Shown here in pieces: positions 16,076 through 22,556 of a stretch of DNA of 22,556 nucleotides. Below the pieces are notes generated by a model. It made no database searches. It was not told where the DNA came from and saw nothing but the letters and a program-made list of their open reading frames with translations. A program made the translations under genes and the position numbers. This DNA is from SAR202 cluster bacterium (lineage in GTDB: Bacteria; Chloroflexota; Dehalococcoidia; Lucifugimonadales; UBA1123): NCBI GenBank assembly GCA_030743915.1, contig JASLRP010000361.1, forward strand, positions 1-22,556. Direction: 5' to 3'. Within the stretch, counting starts at the first letter, position 1; each line of letters starts with the position of its first letter.

Positions 16076-16104
16076 TTTCCAATCCGGCTCGAATGCGATA
16101 ATAT
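16076..16104 (+). promoter_or_regulatory. Possible weak promoter of the enoyl-CoA hydratase gene
   Basis: TTTCCA (16076-16081), 17-nt spacer, TAATAT (16099-16104); each box matches 4 of 6 consensus bases. The start would be near 16111, about 34 nt before ATG 16145. Confidence 0.35.
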
Positions 16105-16144
16105 ACCGCCAGCGCCCCTTCCACAGTCCGCAAAGGAGACCGAC

Positions 16145-16930
16145 ATGCGATTCACCGATATTCTGTACAGCAAAACCGACAACGTCGCCCGCATAACGAT
16201 CAACCGCCCTGAGGTGTACAACGCCATCAGGGGCAAGACAACTGACGAAATGGTCGTCGCCCTTCAGGACGCCGCCGAGGACGAATCGGTTCGCGTCGTG
16301 GTTATTGCGGGTTCCGGTCCCAACGCTTTCTGCTCCGGCAGGGACCAGGCCGAGGACCGTTCCAGCCCTGAGTATTCAGGCGAGGCCGAGGCTGATTTTT
16401 CTGACGTCATCCGGCAGATGCCAAAGCCTGTTATTGCGATGGTGGACGGATTCGCCATCGGATCTGGGAACATTCTGGCTTACACCTGCGACTTCACCGT
16501 TGCGTCCACGCGCTCGACATTCGGCCAGACAGGGCCTCGGGTCGGAAGCCCCGCCGCCGGATTCGGAGTCGGATATCTGGCTACCGTGATCGGACAGAAA
16601 AAGGCGCGAGAAATGTGGATGCTCACCCAGCGGTACACCGGACAACAGGCGGCAGACATGGGGCTGGCGAATTCCGTGGTCCCACACGAACAGCTTGAGG
16701 CTGAGGTGCAGAGGTACTGCGACATAATCAAGAACAACAGCCCGGTCATTCTCCAACTGGAGAAGATCACGTTCAACGAGAACGTGGAGTACATGGAGCA
16801 AATCGAAAGTCCGACGTCTCGGTACGCTCCGAACTATATCGAGACCGAGGAGGCAGAGGAACGACGCCTGGCGTTCATCGAGCGTAGGGCGATCAACCCC
16901 GACAAAAACCTGCCCACGATCAAACGATAG
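16145..16930 (+). CDS. Enoyl-CoA hydratase/isomerase (crotonase) family, BadI/MenB-like
   Basis: A 261-residue crotonase-fold enzyme. The oxyanion-hole segments are visible: NAFCSGRDQAED near residue 59 and DGFAIGSGNILAYTCDFTVAS near 102-122, followed by FGQTGPRVGSPAAGFGVGYLATVIGQKKAREMWMLTQRYTGQQAADMGLANSVVPHEQL. This last stretch closely resembles 2-ketocyclohexanecarboxyl-CoA hydrolase (BadI) and naphthoate synthase (MenB), including the glycine-rich GP-x-x-GS loop, so ring cleavage or closure on a beta-keto acyl-CoA is more likely than simple hydration. With no other benzoyl-CoA or menaquinone gene nearby, I do not assign a symbol. ATG 16145 has AAGGAG 6 nt upstream. A small unknown gene follows 59 bp downstream. 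Confidence 0.88.
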   Translation: MRFTDILYSKTDNVARITINRPEVYNAIRGKTTDEMVVALQDAAEDESVRVVVIAGSGPNAFCSGRDQAEDRSSPEYSGEAEADFSDVIRQMPKPVIAMVDGFAIGSGNILAYTCDFTVASTRSTFGQTGPRVGSPAAGFGVGYLATVIGQKKAREMWMLTQRYTGQQAADMGLANSVVPHEQLEAEVQRYCDIIKNNSPVILQLEKITFNENVEYMEQIESPTSRYAPNYIETEEAEERRLAFIERRAINPDKNLPTIKR

Positions 16931-16989
16931 ATCAATGCTTCGCCCGCCGGAGCGTTCCCTTAAACCCTGAAAACCTGAGGACCTTTACG

Positions 16990-17352
16990 ATGGCAAATGA
17001 CGAACTCAACATTACGATAAACCTGCCGTTTCCAACAGCAGGGGTGAGCTTCAACCTCAATATGAACTCTGCCGGTGGCTCCGCCGGCACGTTCAGTCTG
17101 AACGTCTCGAATCTGGCGACTGGCGGCGCGGTGCCTTTTACGGTGGCGTCGTCTCCGGCGTTGGCGGATTGGGTGAGGGGGTATTCCAGGTGGCTGTATC
17201 GCGCCAGGGTGTCCGCCACTCACGACACCGAGTCGATCACGGGAACGATTGTCGAAGGCACGACGCCTGAACAGGCTCTGGTAGGCATGCAGGAAGCGTG
17301 CGACATGATTCGCCAGAGGTTTGGGATTTACGAGGAGTCGGTGCTGGAGTAA
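16990..17352 (+). CDS. Hypothetical small protein
   Basis: I do not recognise this 120-residue protein. ATG 16990 is preceded by GAGGA 8 nt upstream. The first half (about 1-55) is rich in Asn, Thr, Ser, Gly and Phe with alternating hydrophobic residues, suggesting beta strands. The second half (about 56-120) is helical in character: ALADWVRGYSRWLYRARVSA, then TPEQALVGMQEACDMIRQRFGIYEES. There is no signal peptide or membrane segment and no cysteine pair beyond a single Cys. It sits 59 bp behind the enoyl-CoA hydratase gene without a visible terminator between, so it may be co-transcribed. An antisense open frame over it is a shadow. Confidence 0.6.
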   Translation: MANDELNITINLPFPTAGVSFNLNMNSAGGSAGTFSLNVSNLATGGAVPFTVASSPALADWVRGYSRWLYRARVSATHDTESITGTIVEGTTPEQALVGMQEACDMIRQRFGIYEESVLE

Positions 17353-17417
17353 CCGGGGTGTTGTGAGTGTTTCGGACGCGCAGCGCCGCCGATCTTGGCA
17401 TTGACGACGCTGAGAAC

Positions 17418-17437
17418 GTGTCCGAACCGCCGGACAC
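17418..17437. terminator. Hairpin between convergent genes, weak terminator candidate
   Basis: GTGTCCG (17418-17424) and CGGACAC (17431-17437) form a 7-bp perfect stem around a 6-nt loop, in the 172-bp spacer between the small unknown gene and the extended CoA-binding gene. No T-run follows on either strand. The rest of this spacer holds an AAGGAGGA without a start codon behind it; I see no gene. Confidence 0.35.
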
Positions 17438-17524
17438 CTGAGAAGGAGGAATCCCTAATAGACGTTGGTGCGAGGTGCCATCGTCCAATGGGGACAATCC
17501 TAAAATAAACTTCTGGTCAATACT

Positions 17525-17968
17525 CTAAACTTCGTCTCTCTGGGGCGCTGACGAATCGCTTTCGCCACCGAACCGGCGGCGATGTTCTCTGAGCGTTCAA
17601 TTGTCCATTACGACGCCCAGGCCCGCCGTTTCAGCGCGTTTGGCTGCCTCCTCGTCGATCACGCCGTCCTGCATCCAGACGAACTTGGCGCCTATCTCGA
17701 TGGCGTCATCCACAATCGGCCCCACGAGGGAGGATCGGCGGAACACGTCCACCATGTCCACAGGCTCAGGGATGGATTTCAGATCGGGATAGCACTTCTC
17801 GCCCAACACGTTTTCCAGTTGGGGATTGACCGGAATAACCCGATAACCCTGCTCCTGGAGATACTTGGCGACATAGTGGCTGGGCCGTTCTGGACGGGGC
17901 GAGAGGCCCACGACGGCTACGACCTTGCTGTTGGTCAACTGGATATTCACCTGATCCTGACTGTCCAT
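17525..17968 (-). CDS. CoA-binding protein (YccU/COG1832 type) with selenocysteine at an in-frame TGA
   Basis: From ATG 17968 (GGAGG 4 nt upstream) the sequence is a Rossmann-like CoA-binding domain: VVAVVGLSPRPERPSHYVAKYLQEQGYRVIPVNP, GEKCYPDLKSIPEPVDMVDVFRR, and FVWMQDGVIDEEAA. It reaches VVMDN and a TGA (17599-17597). Relatives read VVMDRC followed by E-H-R-R-L. Here the codons after TGA give T-L-R-E-H-R-R-R-F, so the family motif continues and TGA replaces its conserved Cys. The frame then ends at TAG 17527-17525. Conventional calling gives 123 residues; with Sec124 it is 147, close to the family's usual 135-145. A 9-bp hairpin follows at SECIS distance. The gene starts 22 bp after the HExxH lipoprotein stop. 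The protein's exact role is unknown; family members bind CoA-like ligands. A nonsense mutation is the alternative explanation. Confidence 0.8.
17562..17582 (-). promoter_or_regulatory. SECIS-like hairpin of the CoA-binding gene
   Basis: Read on the minus strand: TCGCCGCCG (17582-17574), triloop GTT (17573-17571), CGGTGGCGA (17570-17562). All nine positions pair, one as G-U. The apical loop starts 23 nt after the TGA and its first base is G, as expected for bacterial SECIS elements. It is more compact than the one in the peroxiredoxin gene. Confidence 0.7.
17597..17599 (-). other. Recoded TGA (predicted selenocysteine codon, Sec124)
   Basis: The minus-strand TGA follows GTA-ATG-GAC-AAT (V-V... 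M-D-N) where the CoA-binding family has its C-terminal Cys, and precedes an E-H-R-R motif in the same frame. Confidence 0.76.
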
Positions 17969-17990
17969 AGCTCCTCCTTGAATGCGAGGG

Positions 17991-19244
17991 TTATGGTACC
18001 ACATAGGGTGCGTGGGAATCCTCGACCGAGCCAGGACTGGGGAACTGCGTGGCTCTGATGCTGATAGTCCCCGCGATGACATTCAGGCTGTCGCTCAGGT
18101 CCTCCATCAAAGTGTCGATATAGCTGTCCGCCTCGCCCGGTTCCAGGGCGACCAGCTTCTGGTGCAGATCGAACAAGGTCTTCGGATCCACCACACGCAG
18201 CGGAGAAGCGATCTGGTCTGCGGCCCCGCCAGGCGTCCCGTCAGCGAGCGCGGCCAGCCACAAGATCAGGAATCCGCGTTCGTGCTCGAATCTCAGATCG
18301 TCCTTCTTGTCGGTCCATCTGGCACGCCATCGGTCTACGTACTCGTCGGTCTGTGGCTCGATCAGCAGATGGGACACGTTCACGTTGCCGTGGGCACCCA
18401 ACGCGCGAATCAGAGCGGCCTCGAAGGCGTATGCTTGGGCTTCCCGAATCGCGCCAACGTTGGAATCGCGGGAGTGTCGATTCTGCGACGGATTGTTGAT
18501 CCGCTGAAGCGCGTGCCCCGCCTCATGCGCCAGGCTCGTCAGCACGGTCCCCGGCGAGACGCCCCCATTCACCACGGTCTGGAGCCCGTCGGTTGTCATT
18601 TCACAGCAGTAGGACGTCGCCTGGAGAAAACCTTCTTCGCCAGGGTGTCGGATCGTGACGAATTCGATGTATTCTCCTGCGCTCAGGACGAGGGGAGTCC
18701 AACCTGCCTGTTCCGGCGTCTGGCCGGTGACGAGAATGTATCCGGTCTCGAACGCATCGATGATGTCGTCGAGAGTGATGTCTGGTCCGGCGGACTCCCA
18801 TGTGTGCCCCAGAGTGGAAAGCAGGATGCGTCTGGACTCCAAAGGCTCGATTGTCTCGGGCGTCGGAACTGGGGGCGGCGGTGTCAGCGTGGTGTCATTC
18901 GTTACCGACGTCGGCGATTTCTGGATGAACGTCGATGAGTCCGGCGCGTAGATTGTTCGCTCATCCTCCAGCGACGGTCCGCGCGGGTCGGCGGCGATCG
19001 TAGGTTCAGGAACGGCGGTTGGCGGCAGCGCAATCGGAGGTTCAGGAGAATTGACAGCAATGGGCGGCTGAACCGAGGACTTGGCAATCGGCGCCAAAGC
19101 GGGAAGGGGAGTCGGGAACACCTCAACAGTCGGCGGAGTCTCAAATGCGGAAGCTGTGGGCGTCGATTCGTCCTCGGATTCTTGTGAACCGCACGCCGCC
19201 AAAACCATTACCGCCGCCAGTATGAGCCATATCGAATTGCGCAT
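17991..19244 (-). CDS. Lipoprotein with HExxH zinc-metalloprotease-like domain
   Basis: A 417-residue protein. Residues 1-18 are a lipoprotein signal ending LAAC18, followed by a Pro/Thr/Ala-rich linker to about residue 135, then a domain to the C terminus. It contains HEAGH at 240-244 in TSLAHEAGHALQ, the zinc-binding motif of gluzincin-type peptidases, and REAQAYAFEAA about 24 residues later, where Glu268 is a good candidate for the third ligand. Two adjacent cysteines (SYCCE, 213-214) precede it. It is probably a membrane-attached peptidase outside the cytoplasm, though I cannot assign a known peptidase family. ATG 19244 is chosen because it begins the signal peptide; the frame is open to 19358. 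The CoA-binding selenoprotein gene starts 22 bp downstream. Confidence 0.75.
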   Translation of the reverse strand: MRNSIWLILAAVMVLAACGSQESEDESTPTASAFETPPTVEVFPTPLPALAPIAKSSVQPPIAVNSPEPPIALPPTAVPEPTIAADPRGPSLEDERTIYAPDSSTFIQKSPTSVTNDTTLTPPPPVPTPETIEPLESRRILLSTLGHTWESAGPDITLDDIIDAFETGYILVTGQTPEQAGWTPLVLSAGEYIEFVTIRHPGEEGFLQATSYCCEMTTDGLQTVVNGGVSPGTVLTSLAHEAGHALQRINNPSQNRHSRDSNVGAIREAQAYAFEAALIRALGAHGNVNVSHLLIEPQTDEYVDRWRARWTDKKDDLRFEHERGFLILWLAALADGTPGGAADQIASPLRVVDPKTLFDLHQKLVALEPGEADSYIDTLMEDLSDSLNVIAGTISIRATQFPSPGSVEDSHAPYVVP

Positions 19245-19323
19245 CCGATAAATCGTAGCACAAGTCAACGAGTGTCCAATACTCGAATATCGGACACTCC
19301 GAGCAATCGGTTTGGGACACACG

Positions 19324-21018
19324 TTACCTTGAACTAGACACCCTGGCCCAGACTTCACGCTTGATTCTGCGAGAGAAGGTCATCAGGAACACGAGGGCCA
19401 GTCCAACCAACGCCCACGGAGTTACACTGGGCACCGGCGAGCCTGGGTTCACCTGAGTGACGGCCTTGAAACTGTTGTTGCTTATCACAGTGTCCAGAGT
19501 GTCGGCGGTTGTGGACGCGGTGTTGGAAATGCTTCCGGTCGCTCCGGCATCAACTGTTACCACGATGGTGGCGAAGCGGCTGGCGCCAGCGGCAAGCGCA
19601 CCAAAGTTACAGGTGATCTCGGTAGTTCCCGTGCAGGAACCGCCCTCCACGATGGCGGAGACCAACGTCGTTCCGGGAGGGAGTTTGTCGGTTGTGCGAA
19701 CGTTGGACGACGCGGTCGTCGTGCTATTGTTGGTGACTGTGATTTTGTACGTGAGGTTGGTTCCGGCAATCACGGGGTCGGGCGTGTCGGTCTTGACGAC
19801 GCTTAGGTCTGCCTCAGGCGTGCCAATTGCCTGGACCTCGAACGCTCCGATGTCGCAGTTGGGACCCTGGGGCCTGTTGATTCCGCGCTGGTCCGTCGGC
19901 AGGCATGACGCCGCGGCGCTTCCTGGAGTCGCGGGGTTGCCCTTGTCGATGGCAGGACTTCCAGCGAGCAGGGCGTGGGTCTTTGTCGGACCTCCGTTGT
20001 CGGTGAGCGAACCGAGCTTCGGGTCCTGCCCTGTGATGTTGTTCGCGGTGGAACCGAAAATCGTGCAACCGGATATGTCCTCTATCAAGTTGTAATCTTC
20101 TGATCCTGATATCGTGCCGAAACAGTCGGGGCCAGAACCTCCGGCGGTGTTGTCAGCGATTATCGTGTTCCTCAGCTTTACCTGTCCGTTCTGGATGCCC
20201 AAACCTCCACCGTTGCTTGTTGATGATGCCGTGTTGCCGGCAATTGTGGAGTTGTTAATAGCCAGGATGTCCACGGAGCTATCGAACTGAATACCGCCGC
20301 CCAGTCCGTTGGAAGAATTGCCGCTTACTGTTGAGTTTTCGATGGCGGTGTTGCCGCCGAATATCTCGATTCCTCCGCCGCCAGAGCCTGCGGTGTTGTT
20401 GCTGATTGTCGACCCGCTGATTGAGGTCACCGCGCCGCCACCAGCGAATACGCCGCCGCCGCCGCTGGGAGTCATGTTGAGCGTTACGGTGGAGCCTTCC
20501 AACAGCAATTTGCCGTTGCTGTTGATGCCTCCGCCGCTGCCAGAAGCTGGATTTCCGCCGGTGATCGTCACGTCGCTGATAGTCGACGACGCTCCGGTCC
20601 TTAGATCAAAGATGTGGTCGCTGATCCCGCTGCCGCTGATGACGGTGGAAGAGGCTGACGCTCCTTCGATATCCAGCGCGCCGAGAATATCCAGGTCGCC
20701 TGTGGCGCTGTTGTTCTCGCCGGAACCTCCGATTGTGAGCGTGTAAAGTCCTGCCGGAACCTGGATAGTGTCGACGACGCTGGCGCTGCCCGCCGGGCAC
20801 TCGCCGGTCGCCGCGCCTGATGAACCGTTGGTGTTCGCAGCGATGATCGCTTCTCGCAGGGAACAAAAGCCGTCGTTGGCGATAGTGTCATTCACGGTGC
20901 TCACCGAGATGACCGGGCCAGCGGCGCTCGCCGTGTCCGGAGTTCCAATCGCGACGATGAACAGGGCGATGGCGAACGCCATAGGGAAAGCAGAAATTAC
21001 CAGTAAGCGACGAAACAT
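19324..21018 (-). CDS. Secreted parallel beta-helix surface protein with DUF11-type domain and C-terminal anchor
   Basis: A 564-residue exported protein. Residues 1 to about 33 are a signal peptide ending ASA-A. At about 50 is CSLREAIIAAN, the hallmark of polymorphic outer-membrane-protein-like/choice-of-anchor repeat proteins. Residues 90-330 are Gly/Ser/Asn-rich repeats of about 22 residues (NSTVSGNSSNGLGGGI, NSTIAGNTAS...) typical of a right-handed beta-helix, closing with DQRGINRPQGPNCDIGAFE. Next is a DUF11-like domain (ADLSVVKTDTPDPVIAGTNLTYKITVTN). The C terminus, VPSVTPWALVGLALVFLMTFSRRIKR, is a membrane segment with a basic tail, similar to IPTL-CTERM-type sorting signals. ATG 21018 has GGAG 6 nt upstream; the upstream frame to 21114 is not used. 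Probable adhesin or envelope protein. Confidence 0.85.
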   Translation of the reverse strand: MFRRLLVISAFPMAFAIALFIVAIGTPDTASAAGPVISVSTVNDTIANDGFCSLREAIIAANTNGSSGAATGECPAGSASVVDTIQVPAGLYTLTIGGSGENNSATGDLDILGALDIEGASASSTVISGSGISDHIFDLRTGASSTISDVTITGGNPASGSGGGINSNGKLLLEGSTVTLNMTPSGGGGVFAGGGAVTSISGSTISNNTAGSGGGGIEIFGGNTAIENSTVSGNSSNGLGGGIQFDSSVDILAINNSTIAGNTASSTSNGGGLGIQNGQVKLRNTIIADNTAGGSGPDCFGTISGSEDYNLIEDISGCTIFGSTANNITGQDPKLGSLTDNGGPTKTHALLAGSPAIDKGNPATPGSAAASCLPTDQRGINRPQGPNCDIGAFEVQAIGTPEADLSVVKTDTPDPVIAGTNLTYKITVTNNSTTTASSNVRTTDKLPPGTTLVSAIVEGGSCTGTTEITCNFGALAAGASRFATIVVTVDAGATGSISNTASTTADTLDTVISNNSFKAVTQVNPGSPVPSVTPWALVGLALVFLMTFSRRIKREVWARVSSSR

Positions 21019-21179
21019 GCAACACTCCGCATCTGTCGAATCATCGGGCCGATTGCGCAGTCCAACCAGGGCATACTGGAACCGATGGTCGTGCGCTCTT
21101 CGATCATCGGACATATCGCGATTTTACCACTCTCGAACCTGATTTCAACGCCTACCGCAATGGTTTCGCGCTTAATTTA

Positions 21180-22556
21180 TTAGCATACCGGCCCAGCCAA
21201 CACCGAGGGCGCCACTTTGCGCGCCAGCCACTGGCCGTCTGTAGAACTGCCCATGAGGACTCCGTTGTCCACGATGACGTTCCCTCGCAGGATGGTCGTC
21301 ACCGGGTAGCCGTTACACTCGAAGCCTTCCCAGATTGAGTAATCGGAGTCGGCGTGCAGATCGTCCAGGGTTATCGTCTTGTTCATGTTCGGGTCGAAGA
21401 TGGTGATGTCGGCGTCGCTTCCGGCGGCGATGGCGCCCTTCTGGGGGTACATGCCCATAATCTTGGCGGCGTTGGTGGAGGTTATGTCGACGAAGCGTTC
21501 CAGCGAGATTCGCCCGGTGGAGACGAATTTGGTGTAAACGACAGGCATGCGTGTCTGGATTCCGTTATGGCCTCCGCACACCGTCTCGATGGTGTTGCCA
21601 GAAAGCTTTACGTCTTTATACGTTGTGTATTCGTCAGTGGCCGTGGTGCTGAGAGTGCCGTTGACCAGGGCTTCCTGAAGCCCGTCGCGGTCCGAGGCGT
21701 GCTTGATTGCCGGGTAGGTGTGGATGGACGTGCCCTCAGGTTCGCGGTAGTGGTCGTGGGTGAAGTGCAGGTAGTTGTGGAGAGTCTCGCCATAGACCGG
21801 CAACTGTTTTTTTCGGGCGTCGGCGATGGCGTAGGCTCCCTCCTTCGCGGTGGTGTGGACGAAATAGATGCCTGTCTCGGTATGCTCAGAGAGGCGGGTG
21901 ATTTTCCTGAACGCTATGTCCTCGGAGATGTTGTTGTGGGCCAGATGGAGGTTGTATCCCTGGTCCCGGCCCTCGCGAACGAGCTTGGCCTCCATGTACT
22001 TCACCATGTCGTCATCCTCAGCGTGGACGGCCATGATTCCGCCGTTCTTTCCCACCTCCTCGAAGATCGCCCACAGGTGGCCGTAGGGAACTTTTCCACC
22101 GAATGTCGTGAATATCTTGAAGCTGGCGAGACCTGATTCGATGGCCTCGCCAATCTCGCCGATGGTCCGAGGCGGGACCTCGCCTGACAGCGTGAAGTGG
22201 AATGCGAAATCGGTGTAGGAGTGACCGGCGAAAACACTGCGCCGAGCATCCAATCTCGTCATGATGGAGTTTTCCGACTGGTCGCCGTCCTCGGTGCCCT
22301 CCATGCCGCCCGCGAAATCGATAAAGGTCGTGACTCCGCCATGCGCCGCCGCCCGACTGGCCGCTTCGGGAGATTGGGTCATGACATCACGACGCCCGGC
22401 CCATGCCTCGGAAACCCGGCTGGCGATGTGAGTGTGTGGTTCGATGCCTCCGGGGAACACGTACTTGCCCGTGGCGTCGATGGTCGTCTGGGACTCTTCC
22501 GCGATTGCCCCACGCGCCGCGACCAGCACGATTTTCTCTCCTTGAATCCCAACATC
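21180..22556 (-). CDS. Dihydropyrimidinase/hydantoinase-type cyclic amidohydrolase (5' end cut by window edge)
   Basis: The frame is open to the right edge, so the N terminus lies outside; about 458 residues are visible, starting DVGIQGEKIVLVA. Amidohydrolase marks in order: GGIEPHTHIAS (metal-binding HxH), GLASFKIFTTFGG with the lysine that is carboxylated in dihydropyrimidinases, MAVHAEDDD and IYFVHTTAKEG (metal-binding histidines), and TDEYTTYK with the catalytic Asp. The last motif is SDH or TDH in typical enzymes, so the His after Asp is Glu here. NAAKIMGMYPQKGAIAAGSDADITIFDP closes the domain. It likely hydrolyses a cyclic ureide or imide such as dihydropyrimidine or hydantoin; D-hydantoinase is the close alternative. 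The beta-helix protein gene lies 161 bp downstream. Confidence 0.88.
   Translation of the reverse strand, partial: DVGIQGEKIVLVAARGAIAEESQTTIDATGKYVFPGGIEPHTHIASRVSEAWAGRRDVMTQSPEAASRAAAHGGVTTFIDFAGGMEGTEDGDQSENSIMTRLDARRSVFAGHSYTDFAFHFTLSGEVPPRTIGEIGEAIESGLASFKIFTTFGGKVPYGHLWAIFEEVGKNGGIMAVHAEDDDMVKYMEAKLVREGRDQGYNLHLAHNNISEDIAFRKITRLSEHTETGIYFVHTTAKEGAYAIADARKKQLPVYGETLHNYLHFTHDHYREPEGTSIHTYPAIKHASDRDGLQEALVNGTLSTTATDEYTTYKDVKLSGNTIETVCGGHNGIQTRMPVVYTKFVSTGRISLERFVDITSTNAAKIMGMYPQKGAIAAGSDADITIFDPNMNKTITLDDLHADSDYSIWEGFECNGYPVTTILRGNVIVDNGVLMGSSTDGQWLARKVAPSVLAGPVC

Noticed and set aside
17969..18082. Extended N terminus (start at 18082) of the CoA-binding gene
   Set aside because: It would overlap the lipoprotein gene by 92 bp; ATG 17968 has a GGAGG at proper distance and matches the family start.

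Overview
The window (about 22.6 kb, moderately GC-rich, densely coding) looks like a chromosomal segment of an uncultured bacterium. The mix of CaiB/BaiF CoA-transferases, an enoyl-CoA hydratase, an acyl-CoA synthetase, a dihydropyrimidinase-type amidohydrolase, a serine beta-lactamase-fold hydrolase and Pro/Thr-rich lipoproteins resembles Chloroflexota of the SAR202/Dehalococcoidia type. That placement is a judgement from gene content, not a search. No rRNA, tRNA, insertion sequence or CRISPR array was seen.

Layout. 1-3757 (+): a fused double CoA-transferase cut by the left edge, then a single-domain CoA-transferase. 3770-5752 (-): nicotinate phosphoribosyltransferase and a carboxymuconolactone decarboxylase-like protein behind a good promoter. 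5905-7035 (+): a lipoprotein peroxiredoxin read through an in-frame TGA. 7063-7731 (-): a RidA-like protein. 7732-8045: a non-coding stretch with five copies of GGATAT/ATATCC. 8046-10615 (+): a PLP aminotransferase, an intrinsic terminator and a beta-lactamase-fold hydrolase. 10678-11262 (-): a small membrane-anchored protein, divergent from a P-loop NTPase (11421-12098, +) that has its own promoter and hairpin terminator. 12271-15269 (-): thiL, a hypothetical gene and an acyl-CoA synthetase, probably an operon with a leaderless start. 15387-15871 (-): a HicBA toxin-antitoxin pair. 16145-17352 (+): an enoyl-CoA hydratase and a small unknown gene. 17525-22556 (-): an amidohydrolase cut by the right edge, a beta-helix surface protein, a HExxH lipoprotein and a CoA-binding protein that also continues through an in-frame TGA.

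Main discovery. Two unrelated genes 11 kb apart each have one in-frame TGA exactly where their family has a conserved cysteine. In both, homology continues in the same frame beyond the TGA, and a stem-loop follows with its apical loop 21-23 nt downstream, as expected of a bacterial SECIS. One is a peroxiredoxin-like lipoprotein with a U-x-x-C motif (Sec265). The other is a YccU/COG1832-type CoA-binding protein (Sec124), a family I do not recall as an established selenoprotein. A conventional gene caller would split the first into two genes and truncate the second. The selenocysteine machinery (selA, selB, selC, selD) is not in the window and must lie elsewhere if the interpretation is right.
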